In this document: piece by piece, positions 1 to 7,983 of the stretch
Layout of the letters: every line of letters begins with the position of its first letter
How positions within the stretch are numbered: the first letter of the stretch is position 1
Assembly: GCA_020650975.1 (NCBI GenBank)
Contig: JAIPMN010031791.1
Coordinates: 1-26,187 of the forward strand
Origin: Apostichopus californicus
Taxonomy: Eukaryota; Echinodermata; Holothuroidea; Aspidochirotida; Stichopodidae
Direction of reading: 5' to 3'
DNA: 26,187 bases
Position numbers and translations under genes: made by a program
Notes under the pieces: model-generated
The model's database searches: none
What the model was told of the DNA's origin: nothing
Seen by the model: the letters and a program-made list of their open reading frames with translations, nothing else

Positions 1-362
1 CACCATATCTTTACTGCTCATTATATATTTTAATCAACACTTCATTGATCCCATCTTTACTACTCTCTATTTATTCTTGAGCAGCTATTCCTGATCAACA
101 CCACATCTTTACTGCTCATTATATATTTAATCAGCACTTCATGGGTCCCATCTTTACTACTCTCTATTTATTCTTGAGCAGCTACTCCTGAGCAACACCA
201 TATCTTTACTGCTCATTATATATTTTAATCAACACTTCATTGATCCCATCTTTACTACTCTCTATTTATTCTTGAGCAGCTATTCCTGATCAACACCACA
301 TCTTAACTGCTCTCTATATATATTTAATCAGCACTTCATGGGTCCCATCATTACTACTCTCT
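1..362. repeat. 98-bp tandem repeat, about 3.7 copies, at the window edge
   Basis: Units start at 1, 99, 196 and 294 and contain the block tctttactgctcattatata and the block tactactctctatttattc. Units 1 and 3 share one variant (atattttaatcaacacttcattgatcc type) and units 2 and 4 the other (atatttaatcagcacttcatgggtcc type). The array is therefore organised as 195-bp dimers. It lies in the GMPPA intron before 446 and probably continues left of the window. The last unit decays around 362-395. Confidence 0.9.
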
Positions 363-445
363 TTTTCCTTTTGATTTATTACTAGTATATTTTTGAGCAA
401 CCTCTCAATTAAATTTTATTATTTATATTTTTTCCTTCCCTCCAG

Positions 446-617
446 GATCACTGTTGCATTCTGCATAGTATCATTGGCTGGAATAGCTCTGTAGGTGCCT
501 GGACGAGGGTGGAGGGAACGGCTAACGATCCGAACCCTAACGACAAACACGCCAAGATCGACAGCAGCACTCTGTTTAACGAAGAGGGAAAGCTGAATCC
601 CTCCATCACCATTTTAG
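446..617 (+). CDS. GMPPA: GMPPA internal exon with the GMPPA-specific insert
   Basis: 172 bp, 57 codons plus one base, bounded by a pyrimidine-rich acceptor (tttccttccctccag) and donor GGTAACT. The translation contains [14 protein letters not shown], typical hexapeptide beta-helix repeats, then [13 protein letters not shown] and a lysine/serine-rich stretch ending LNPSITIL. The NDPNPND segment is present in GMPPA but not GMPPB. Published structural work on the human complex describes a GMPPA loop in the C-terminal domain that reaches into the GMPPB active site and mediates GDP-mannose inhibition. Equating this exon with that loop is my inference from position and composition. The reading frame is open only between the splice sites, and no frameshift is seen. 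Confidence 0.92.
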
Positions 618-3600
618 GTAACTTTATGATTAATTGAAATTAAAAATGTACATTTGACCTCGTTGACATCTAGTAGAGTTACTGAGAGGGATAAAACATT
701 GTATGATATCAGCCATTTGGTGCTAGCTTTTTATGCCGGCTAAATTCCTCGAAATTTCTGGCTGAAATTAGGTATGAAATGCTTTCGCTGGATGAGGTTT
801 GCAATGCTTTTGTCAACCGAGGAGAAGAGCAGTGGTTCAGTGTGCCTGTATGAATACTACAAATGCTTAATGAGGAGTGGAATGGGGGTCAATTTGGGTT
901 AGGGGGTGGGGGGGGCATTGTACCTGAAGTCTAATTTATTACCATCCTTGGTGATGGGTCTAAGCACAGGTGTGCAAAGTACCGGCCATGGTCCAAGTTT
1001 TGTGCACCCTGTACGGAATTAATTGCCTAGAATGGTGTTTGGGCACATTTAATATTTCTTATGTGGGGAGTCACGGGGGGGGGGGGTGTCCTGCATCCTA
1101 CTGAATTAAAACCCATAGCTGAATGAACAGTTCAACGTGTTTGCTGAATGAGTGTATAGTGCTGTTGCTGTATGAAAAGTCCATTGAGAATTTACAATAG
1201 CTCATACTACTGCTTTTCAAAAAAAAAATTGAAAAAATGTTCATTTTGTAATACATTCCAGGAAATGTGAAATCATGGTCACATATTCATAATAGTCATA
1301 ATCATAGCTGGAAAAAATTTTTCTTTAGACTGCTCCACCTTTATCGGTGTTATTTGCTAAGGTACCGGTGTCAAAATTTGGATGCTGAGGGGGCTGCAGC
1401 CAGACTGCGTTGGACGTAATCTTTTGTGCTGTACAGTTTAACACACACAATAGGTATTGCCAGCTTGCTAACATAAACTCAGTTGTTTGATATTATTGAT
1501 TCAGCCTTGCTGCCGGGAATTTTGCAGCTGCTGCAGGCGGATAATCAGAATTAATTGAAACGGCTGAATTAAAAGTATTCACAACCTCCCAAACTCGTTG
1601 ACGAATATTATTCCCATGCATGCAATACTTCACCAAAAACCCAATTTTTCAACCACATTTTAGGAGCAAAGACAACCTTTCTCATTCGTACGTGCCAAAG
1701 TGACCCATAATAGAGTTATCCACACTACATTGCTATGCATCTTATATCATCTAACCCATTTTTCACATATTTCTTCGTTTTATTCTTCATTCATTCAAAT
1801 CCTCGACCTTTCTCTCCTGTCGACGCTGCTAACCCCATCCATCCATTTTGACCTCTCAGGTCGTAACGTGGTCGTCCCATCGGAGGTCATCGTTCTCAAC
1901 TCCATAGTCCTGCCTCATAAGGATCTGAGATACAGCATAAAGAACCAAATATTACTCTAGCTACACACATGCCTATTATCTCAAGGTATGCTCTTTCTAC
2001 TGCATGTCGTAGCTTGTTCATGAATATGCATGATGTCTTTTAACTCTCTGTCAACGATCGCAGCATGTTTGTTCTCCAAATCAATGTCCGTTTGTGTCTT
2101 TATCATTCCACATGGTGTTTGCCATGCTTTGTTCATTTTTTTCTCTGTATTATTCATGTTATGCAAGATCCATAATCATGTGTTCATGGCGATACATTAA
2201 TGTGCTTTACATTGTGTTGTTTTCTTGAGGCCATTAGTGTATCCCCCAATTATGCTATGTATAGCAAATACTAGTCACCCATGCTAAAAACCATCAAGAA
2301 GTGTTTTTTATGCTGTCACAATCACTTTCCCTGCATCAATGTTAAAGCTAACAAATATTATATTTCTTGGAATAATTCGGGGGGGGGGGGTGAGGGGTCA
2401 CAGCCCAGGACCTACAGGAAGGGATTTTTTTTGAAAAGTTTAAGCATATCATAGCATGCTAAAATCATTGGGCAAATACTGATGACCAATATTAAATTGT
2501 TGTGAAATAACTGGTTGTCATGTTCCCCCAAGGTGTGAATATGATAAAGTAGTTGCCGTGGTAACATCTATGTGCTTTGTTTGTTTGTTTTGCTTTTGCT
2601 GTTGATGGGGTGTCAACTGTGTCATACTTCTAGGGCTTCTCATTATGGCTGGCTATGCGGTTCATGGTTTGAATTTTTAATTGCTGTGTGGTGCTGCTAT
2701 TAAACTTCTTCAATATTTACAATTTCTTATTTACTTCTTTAGTATTCTGTAATCTTACGACAGAGAGAGAGAGGATCCAGGCAGTATCAGGATGAATGAT
2801 TGACATCACAAAGAATTTTTTTGTGTAAATTTTAACAAAATATTGACAGGAATGGAAATGCCAGTCAAAAAACAGAACGACTATAAATATAATGAAGACG
2901 AAATCTAGAGCAAGGACTTCCCATGCTATCAATCAAGGTTACAAAGTGTGAACAGTTGTCATATCTGACAGTATTTTTACGACTGCCATTATGACAATTT
3001 CTATATTCTTCACAAAAGAATCTTGGGTTCAGGAATAGATGTAGGCAGATTTCGTCTTGAAAGATTAAATATCAGTACTGCAAGAGGTGGTGATAAAAGG
3101 CCCTCTTTGCTATTATTTTTATTTGGCCATTCCAAACATAAACGGATGGCTTTCTACTCCGGAATTCTCTCTAACAAGAAGAACATCTCAACATTTTGAC
3201 GGCACCTTATACCCTATCCATCATTTTGTGCTCAAGCTCCCATTTTGGGTGACTCTTCTGGTACAGTTATGTAAGAATACTAAGTATATTGTTAGGTACA
3301 CTGCAGTATCCTGTGTCAGACTAAGGCTGTGGCCATTCCTCCATGCCATCCGTAACTCCTAATCCAAGGAACTCTTTGCCTCACCGTTTCCAATCTGTAG
3401 CCTCTGTAGACCTTCTCAGAGAAAGATTTCAGGCCCACCTTGGTTTTTTTTTTAATTTAGGTCCATGTTTCACCTACTTTTGATATACTTGAGCAGATAA
3501 CTGTCTGGATAATGGTTCTTTATAAATATGATTATTAATATTTGATATTAATTTGTTGTAATATCTGTGATATTTGCAGGTAGGAATGTTGTGATCCCAC

Positions 3601-3680
3601 CAGAAGTGATGGTTCTTAACGCCATCCTCCTCCCAGATAAGGAGCTCTCGTCTAGCTTCAAGAATCAGATTCTTCTGTAG
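446..3680 (+). CDS. GMPPA: GMPPA, 3' part of gene (regulatory subunit of GDP-mannose pyrophosphorylase)
   Basis: Gene-level entry for the last internal exon and two alternative terminal exons. GMPPA is the catalytically weak cytosolic partner of GMPPB. The pair makes GDP-mannose from mannose-1-phosphate and GTP, and GMPPA senses GDP-mannose for feedback control. The visible part is the C-terminal left-handed beta-helix region: a histidine/cysteine-rich start, the GMPPA-specific insert with [11 protein letters not shown], and a C-terminus ending NQILL. The splice phase is continuous: the first exon ends on one base of a glycine codon, and either terminal exon supplies the other two. Upstream exons lie left of the window. 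The oddity is the duplicated last exon. Identification rests on my recollection of the vertebrate protein, which matches closely over this whole region. Confidence 0.93.
618..1859. other. GMPPA intron, no recognised element
   Basis: Intron between the internal exon and the first terminal exon. It contains G-rich stretches near 901-915 and a 12-G run at 1075-1086. I see no exon, RNA gene or inverted-repeat element. Confidence 0.6.
1860..1960 (+). CDS. GMPPA: GMPPA alternative terminal exon 1
   Basis: 101 bp including a TAG stop at 1958-1960. The acceptor is strong (ccatccattttgacctctcag). With the last base of the preceding exon it encodes 33 residues: [20 protein letters not shown] followed by a tail ending KNQILL. 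This matches the conserved GMPPA C-terminus, and of the two terminal exons here it is the one closer to the vertebrate form (it keeps the NSIVLPHK core). The downstream ATTAAA at 2491-2496, followed by a GT-rich stretch, could end a transcript using this exon. The open frame extends upstream to 1700 without a stop, but that part is intron in composition and has no similarity to the family. Confidence 0.9.
1961..3579. other. DNA between the two GMPPA terminal exons
   Basis: 3' UTR of transcripts using the first terminal exon, and intron for those using the second. It holds a 12-G run at 2379-2390 and ATTAAA signals at 2491, 2699 and 3064. An open frame at 3087-3362 has a short LINE-like [13 protein letters not shown] stretch, but too little to call. 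Nothing else is recognised. Confidence 0.5.
2491..2496 (+). promoter_or_regulatory. candidate poly(A) signal for GMPPA terminal exon 1
   Basis: ATTAAA about 530 bp after the first GMPPA stop, followed by the GT-rich ttgttgtg. It is the first canonical or near-canonical signal I see after that exon. A second ATTAAA is at 2699-2704. Function is inferred from position only. Confidence 0.35.
3580..3680 (+). CDS. GMPPA: GMPPA alternative terminal exon 2
   Basis: 101 bp, acceptor tctgtgatatttgcag, TAG stop at 3678-3680. It has the same phase and length as the exon at 1860-1960. It encodes [20 protein letters not shown] and a tail ending FKNQILL. Ten of 33 residues differ from the other copy: V/I, S/P, I/M, S/A, V/L, H/D, D/E, R/S, Y/S and I/F. 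Of the 23 identical residues, 16 use a different synonymous codon, so this is an old duplication kept by purifying selection. A 3' UTR with AATAAA at 4136-4141 follows. Inclusion must be alternative to the first copy, because each carries its own stop. Confidence 0.88.
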
Positions 3681-4135
3681 GAGGAGCGGCAAATGGAAGG
3701 TCGAAGGTCAACAACGATGACATAGACGTCATCAATCCTGTTAATAGTGGAAACTATGGTCTCGGCTGTCTATACAACAGGATGGAATGGTTTTATACCC
3801 AAGTGAAAATATCTAAAAATTTACCTCTCCCAATTTCGTGAAACTGATGGAAGCAGTCAGAGGCCGGTCTCGATGAGGATAAAATCTATACGCCTATAGC
3901 AGGAATACAACACAGAACTTTATGTTGACATTTCATTTGCATAAAGAGCAAGTTAACCTGCAGAGTGTATGTTGTAAAATTTCATAGTTGTAAGCAAGTT
4001 GAATAAGGAAGAAATTTGATGTCAGAAGACTCTCTAAATAATTATGTAAAATGCTCAATTGGCCTGTTTTTGTTGTTGTGATAATTTTGTTAGAAATATT
4101 TGAAATGATTAGTCAGTTACCTGGGTAATGTCAGG

Positions 4136-4141
4136 AATAAA
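4136..4141 (+). promoter_or_regulatory. candidate poly(A) signal for GMPPA terminal exon 2
   Basis: AATAAA about 455 bp after the second GMPPA stop. Further signals are ATTAAA at 4792-4797 and 4832-4837. If the first is used, the SINE at about 4175 lies just outside the mRNA; if the distal ones are used, the SINE is inside the 3' UTR. Confidence 0.5.
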
Positions 4142-4174
4142 ATATAAATTTAGCAAGAAAATTATATAAGTTAA

Positions 4175-4412
4175 AGGAGTGTTAGCTCAGTGGTTAACGC
4201 CAGTGCCTTTCAATCATAAGGTCCCTGGTTCGAGTTACTCCAAGATTAATGTATGTCGTCCAGTTACAGAGTTGTTGATAATTTACAATTCATAATCATG
4301 GACGTTCAATATGAATGTAATAGACTCACTTCGGTCAGCTTGCGGCTTTGATAAGCCAATGATGGCTTCTTTGCGAGTTCCTGCTTGCAGGAGGATCTTT
4401 AAAATACATATA
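4175..4412 (+). mobile_element. tRNA-derived SINE, copy 1
   Basis: A tRNA-like head has an A box tagctcagtgg at 4183-4193 and a B box ggttcgagtta at 4227-4237; the ends of the head can pair (ggagt with actcc). The tRNA-unrelated body contains cttcggtcagcttgcg at 4329-4344 and gcgagttcctgcttgc at 4373-4388. It ends near ggatctttaaaatacatata. The same modules at the same spacings occur at 20685-20930, which shows this is a dispersed family and not a tRNA gene. It lies about 35 bp after the AATAAA of GMPPA. I did not find a convincing target-site duplication. Confidence 0.82.
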
Positions 4413-5260
4413 ACCCTTAAGGGTAACAGTTTGAAAGTACCAGTTTGTAGCGACTTCATCATAGCGAGATGTTTAATGACATGCTAATAATTACGATATA
4501 ACTTTCGTTTCAAAGAATGTTTGTTCGGCATCTACATATCTGTTATGTGAGGCAAAACATTGTACGTGTGAAAATTTGGCAAAATTGAATGGAACTGGTA
4601 AAAACTTACTGTGTTCTGAGTGCATAATTTTGCTTAATGTATTTGAGCTGTATCATGATAGGGTAAGTATAAGTTATAACTTGTATGTTTGAAGAGGCCT
4701 GGATTGAGAATCCTTGTAAAAATTGAAGGAAAGATTTAGTAGCAGTATTTATGAGATTTTTAGAAGAGCTAATGCCTTTTTGCATTTATGAATTAAAGTT
4801 TATAGTATTTTGTAATTCTACTAGTTGTTTTATTAAAGTAAAAAACATAAGTTAACCAAATGTGTTGTTCTTTTCTTCTCTCTGATTCGCATATTATAAA
4901 AAATACACAGCTTATTATAGCTTAATTATAAGGATAAATCTTACAGAAAGTGGATCTCCATGAACAAAAAGACCACATTTCCTATAACCTCCCAAATAGA
5001 AGAACATGTGCCCCAGCGAGAGTGTAGTGTACAGAACTGGAAAGATGATATGAATATTCAACAGCTATTTAAATATTCATACATTTGTAAGGTTTGGAAC
5101 TTGAAATATTAGTTCCAAACCATTCCTGTTAGGAGCTGCTGTGGCAGGGTGAGATGTTCTGATGAACAGGGAGAGCTTGACTGCTTGCAGTGTGAGTTCC
5201 AAATCCACCTGCTGCAGTGGCAAAAGGAGAGAGATCTGGAAGAAGAGACCAGACCAGAAG
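4413..5260. other. AT-rich intergenic stretch after GMPPA
   Basis: It contains the two distal ATTAAA signals at 4792 and 4832. Otherwise I see no gene, tandem repeat or element. Confidence 0.5.
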
Positions 5261-5267
5261 AGGACAT

Positions 5268-5500
5268 CAACTGAGAGGATGCCCGGTGGAGAGGAGGGGG
5301 AGCCAGAGAGGAGGAGGAGGAGGGGATGCAAAAAGAGAACAGGCTCAATATTTTCTTTTTTGTCATCAAGTTCAAGTTTAAGTTCAAAGTCAAGTCCAAG
5401 TCCAAAGTCAAGTTCAATGCCAAGTTCAGAATCCAAGATGTACTACTAACTAGCCCAGGTTCAAGGTCAAGTTCACCTGCAAGTTCAATGTCAAGGTCAG
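5268..5500. repeat. purine-rich tract followed by degenerate CAAGTT/CAAGTC hexamer repeat
   Basis: 5268-5340 is rich in GGAGGA/GAGAGG. 5367-5500 is a degenerate array of caagttcaagtttaag-type steps that ends with caaggtcaagttcacc and aatgtcaaggtcagc. Open frames over this tract give serine/lysine-rich or alternating leucine-acid peptides, as expected of simple sequence. The AGGTCA/AGTTCA words resemble nuclear-receptor half-sites, but they follow from the repeat. Confidence 0.7.
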
Positions 5501-5898
5501 CTACAATACCACCAATTGTAGTCCAACAATATAAATTCAAACAAAAAAGGTAGTGAATATTTTAATTGATACCATCATTATTTTCTCAATAGTATAAATT
5601 CAATCTCTACAATATGTTCTATTTACCTTACAAATACTTTTGATAACACTTATTGCATATTCCAAAATAAACTTTTGTCACTTTAGGGTAATTAAACCCA
5701 TTATAACAAATCTTCTTTACAAAATCCCCCAAATCAAACCATATAACCTTTAACACACATTATGGTAAACTAACAACCCTTTGGCCAGTCCAATAGTGTG
5801 TAGAACAGGATTGTCGAATACAAATGTTACACAACATATAGACTGCAATAAAATTCCTACCAGTTCTTAGATCGAACCTGAGGCATGGAAACCTTTAA

Positions 5899-6262
5899 AG
5901 GGTGTGAAGGCTCGCCCAAAAAGAAATGTCTAATGCCGGTAATCTAACCTAGTTTCGAATGAGGTGTAACAAAAGTGTTAGACACCACCATCGATCCCAG
6001 AAAATACACACACAGCTTGCTACCGTCGGTCGGTAATCAGACACTAGTGTACAGTCAGTACATAAGCTGCGGTCAATACCCACAGCACAGTGTACAAACG
6101 ATACAGCGATGGACATCTCAGGTCCAGCTAAAGATAACAAGGTATCACGTTTCGTTACTGTCTGCATTTTGTGGTGACACGAACAAAATGTCACTTGCAA
6201 GCAACAGAAAGTTAACTTTTTCAGATGGCTGCATGCAGTTTGGGGCGAGTCTTCAATGCCCT
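5899..6262. mobile_element. TTAA-flanked terminal-inverted-repeat element (MITE-like), 364 bp
   Basis: The left end reads AGGGTGTGAAGGCTCGCCC. The right end, read on the opposite strand, is AGGGCATTGAAGACTCGCCC. These are inverted repeats of about 20 bp, and each continues into AAA. Both ends are flanked directly by TTAA (5895-5898 and 6263-6266), inside TTTAAA on each side. The interior has no protein I recognise; the 116-codon open frame on the + strand spans the element and runs past its right end, so it is not a gene. TTAA targets suggest a piggyBac-type origin, but the termini do not start with the usual C run, so I leave the superfamily open. Confidence 0.7.
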
Positions 6263-6266
6263 TTAA

Positions 6267-7784
6267 ACAAGTTGTGCATTGGCACGTCGGACAGCCAGGA
6301 GGTTATCGGTGCCTTCTGTGACTGAACCTGGCAGCCTCCTACCACCCAGCAGTGGACCGGTTTGCGAACCGCTGAGAGAATCCACCTCTCACTGCAATAC
6401 TCTATCACACTAAACAACCACTTGCAGCTTTCTCTGCACATTTCCTTCATCGAAAGTGAAAAGTCATGCATTCTATTACAATTTCAAAATGATTCGTTTA
6501 ACCCGACCTTAGTTACTGTCACATTAATTTAACAGATATTTGTAAACTTCAAAGGTAAGTTATAGGTAACTTGAAATACACACAACCCATCAAGTGAAAA
6601 CTATCACAAAATTGTGATTTCTATAAATCAAATAGGTTTCCCTAAAAAATGGTGATTTGATAGAAATCATGCTAATGAGAAAACTGCCAGACAGTTTCAT
6701 ACCTTCATAGAAAAGTTCAAGAAACCCTTATCGGATAAAGAATCATTAAAAACAAATTCCTTACGAGCAGGAGATTGTAAAATTTTGTTTGTAGAAATTT
6801 CAGTTACTAACAATTACAATGACCAACCAAAATAAACCCTGGGAGGGATTGCAGCTAGGCATATCCCTCACTTTGGCATGTTGGGCGCCACTTCGGGTAA
6901 CAGCTCGATTTCAAAATACTGTTTGGGATTTAAGTGAAACCTTGGATGTCATCTATACGGAAAAACCCGAACTTGGTTTTGCTTGACTGCCTGATTTGTA
7001 AAATTATCATCAAGGCACCCACAACATTAATGACTATCAAATCTACAGGTGACTGTCCTAATAGACACAGAAATTGCTTTCATCCAATTAATTGTTTGTA
7101 CCACTACCACTTGTCATAACGCCGTTTTGAATTCTTCTGTTACTGACGGCAACAACTGCCATACCACTTTGAACGATTTAAACTTCATTTATCAGACTAA
7201 ACTCGGGGCGCAAAAATAGTCCGAAACTCGGGCAATAATTTCACTGCAGAACAAATGTTAAGTTAAATAATCAGAAATACACTATTACATACACTGGCAA
7301 TCTTATGAATGGTTCCAGGTTTATGTCATCTCTGTTCAACTCTTCCTCTCAATTAGTGCTGTTTCAAGTTTTTAACATTTCATTGGTATCCTGCCTTTTT
7401 TAAGGAAATCCCTAAGACGTTTCTCTAACTTGCCGTAAAGAGGTTCCCTTGCCCCTCTTCATCCTGATTTTAAACCCTGGTAAAGTTGGATTCCAATTAT
7501 TGCCAGATACATTTTTAATGGTAACCCTACATAGTAACAAGCTATCACACTTTAAATATCACAAATGTTACAGAGCTACTGAATGGTATCCTTCCTCTTC
7601 CCAGCCTGCGTCTTCACAGCCGAATGAACAGAGGACGGATGTCAATCTCTTATGTCCGTCTTAAAAGTTACATCGATGTACAAAACTTACAAACTTGGAA
7701 GCTCTGGGGACAGCTAGTTCAGACTGGGTCACCGGGCAATGTATGGCCTGCTTCGACTCAACATTAATATTTTTGAGACAAATA
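6267..7784. other. intergenic DNA between the convergent genes
   Basis: Scattered short open frames (for example 6934-7119 and 7449-7664) have no recognisable motif and no splice context. I see nothing that supports a gene, RNA or repeat. The stretch probably includes the end of the ARMC8 transcript on the minus strand. Confidence 0.5.
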
Positions 7785-7790
7785 TTTAAT
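7785..7790 (-). promoter_or_regulatory. candidate poly(A) signal of ARMC8
   Basis: On the minus strand this is ATTAAA, about 160 bp after the ARMC8 stop codon at 7950-7952. A second ATTAAA lies at 7514-7519. Assignment is by position only. Confidence 0.4.
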
Positions 7791-7949
7791 GCTAAAATGA
7801 AGTTTCGTCATGGAACTGTTGGAGTGACTTTTTCTTCTAGATGGGATGAGCCAACTTCGTTGATCACCTTCTCTGGTTTCAGAATCTTCAGCATCTGATT
7901 TCGTCTCGGCCAGATTTCACAAAATTTCTTCATCTTTGCCTCATCTGCC

Positions 7950-7983
7950 TTATTGTGCAAACTGTTGCAATGCAGTCTTGACT
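7950..7983 (-). CDS. ARMC8: ARMC8 exon N (last coding exon)
   Basis: 34 bp, too short for ordinary ORF detection. The acceptor on the minus strand is tttttctattttcgacag. One base (A) completes the lysine codon begun in exon M. Ten codons [10 protein letters not shown] and a TAA follow, matching the ALQQYLA-type end of vertebrate ARMC8. Finding it explains why exon M otherwise seems to stop at a TAA inside its own donor. Confidence 0.85.

Noticed and set aside
3087-3362. Possible LINE remnant ([13 protein letters not shown] resembles LWNSLP..IRNS)
   Set aside because: The match is short, and no FK..LKT motif, tail repeat or UTR follows; could be chance.
4175-4245. Functional tRNA gene
   Set aside because: A and B boxes are present, but the cloverleaf is imperfect, and the same head is joined to the same unrelated body in a second copy, so it is a SINE.
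5077-5553. Overlapping open frames up to 143 codons (serine/lysine-rich or leucine/acid-rich)
   Set aside because: They cover a hexamer repeat and purine tract; several frames are open at once, as expected of simple sequence.
5975-6325. 116-codon open frame on the + strand
   Set aside because: It starts inside the TTAA-flanked element, runs past its right end, and has no recognisable domain.
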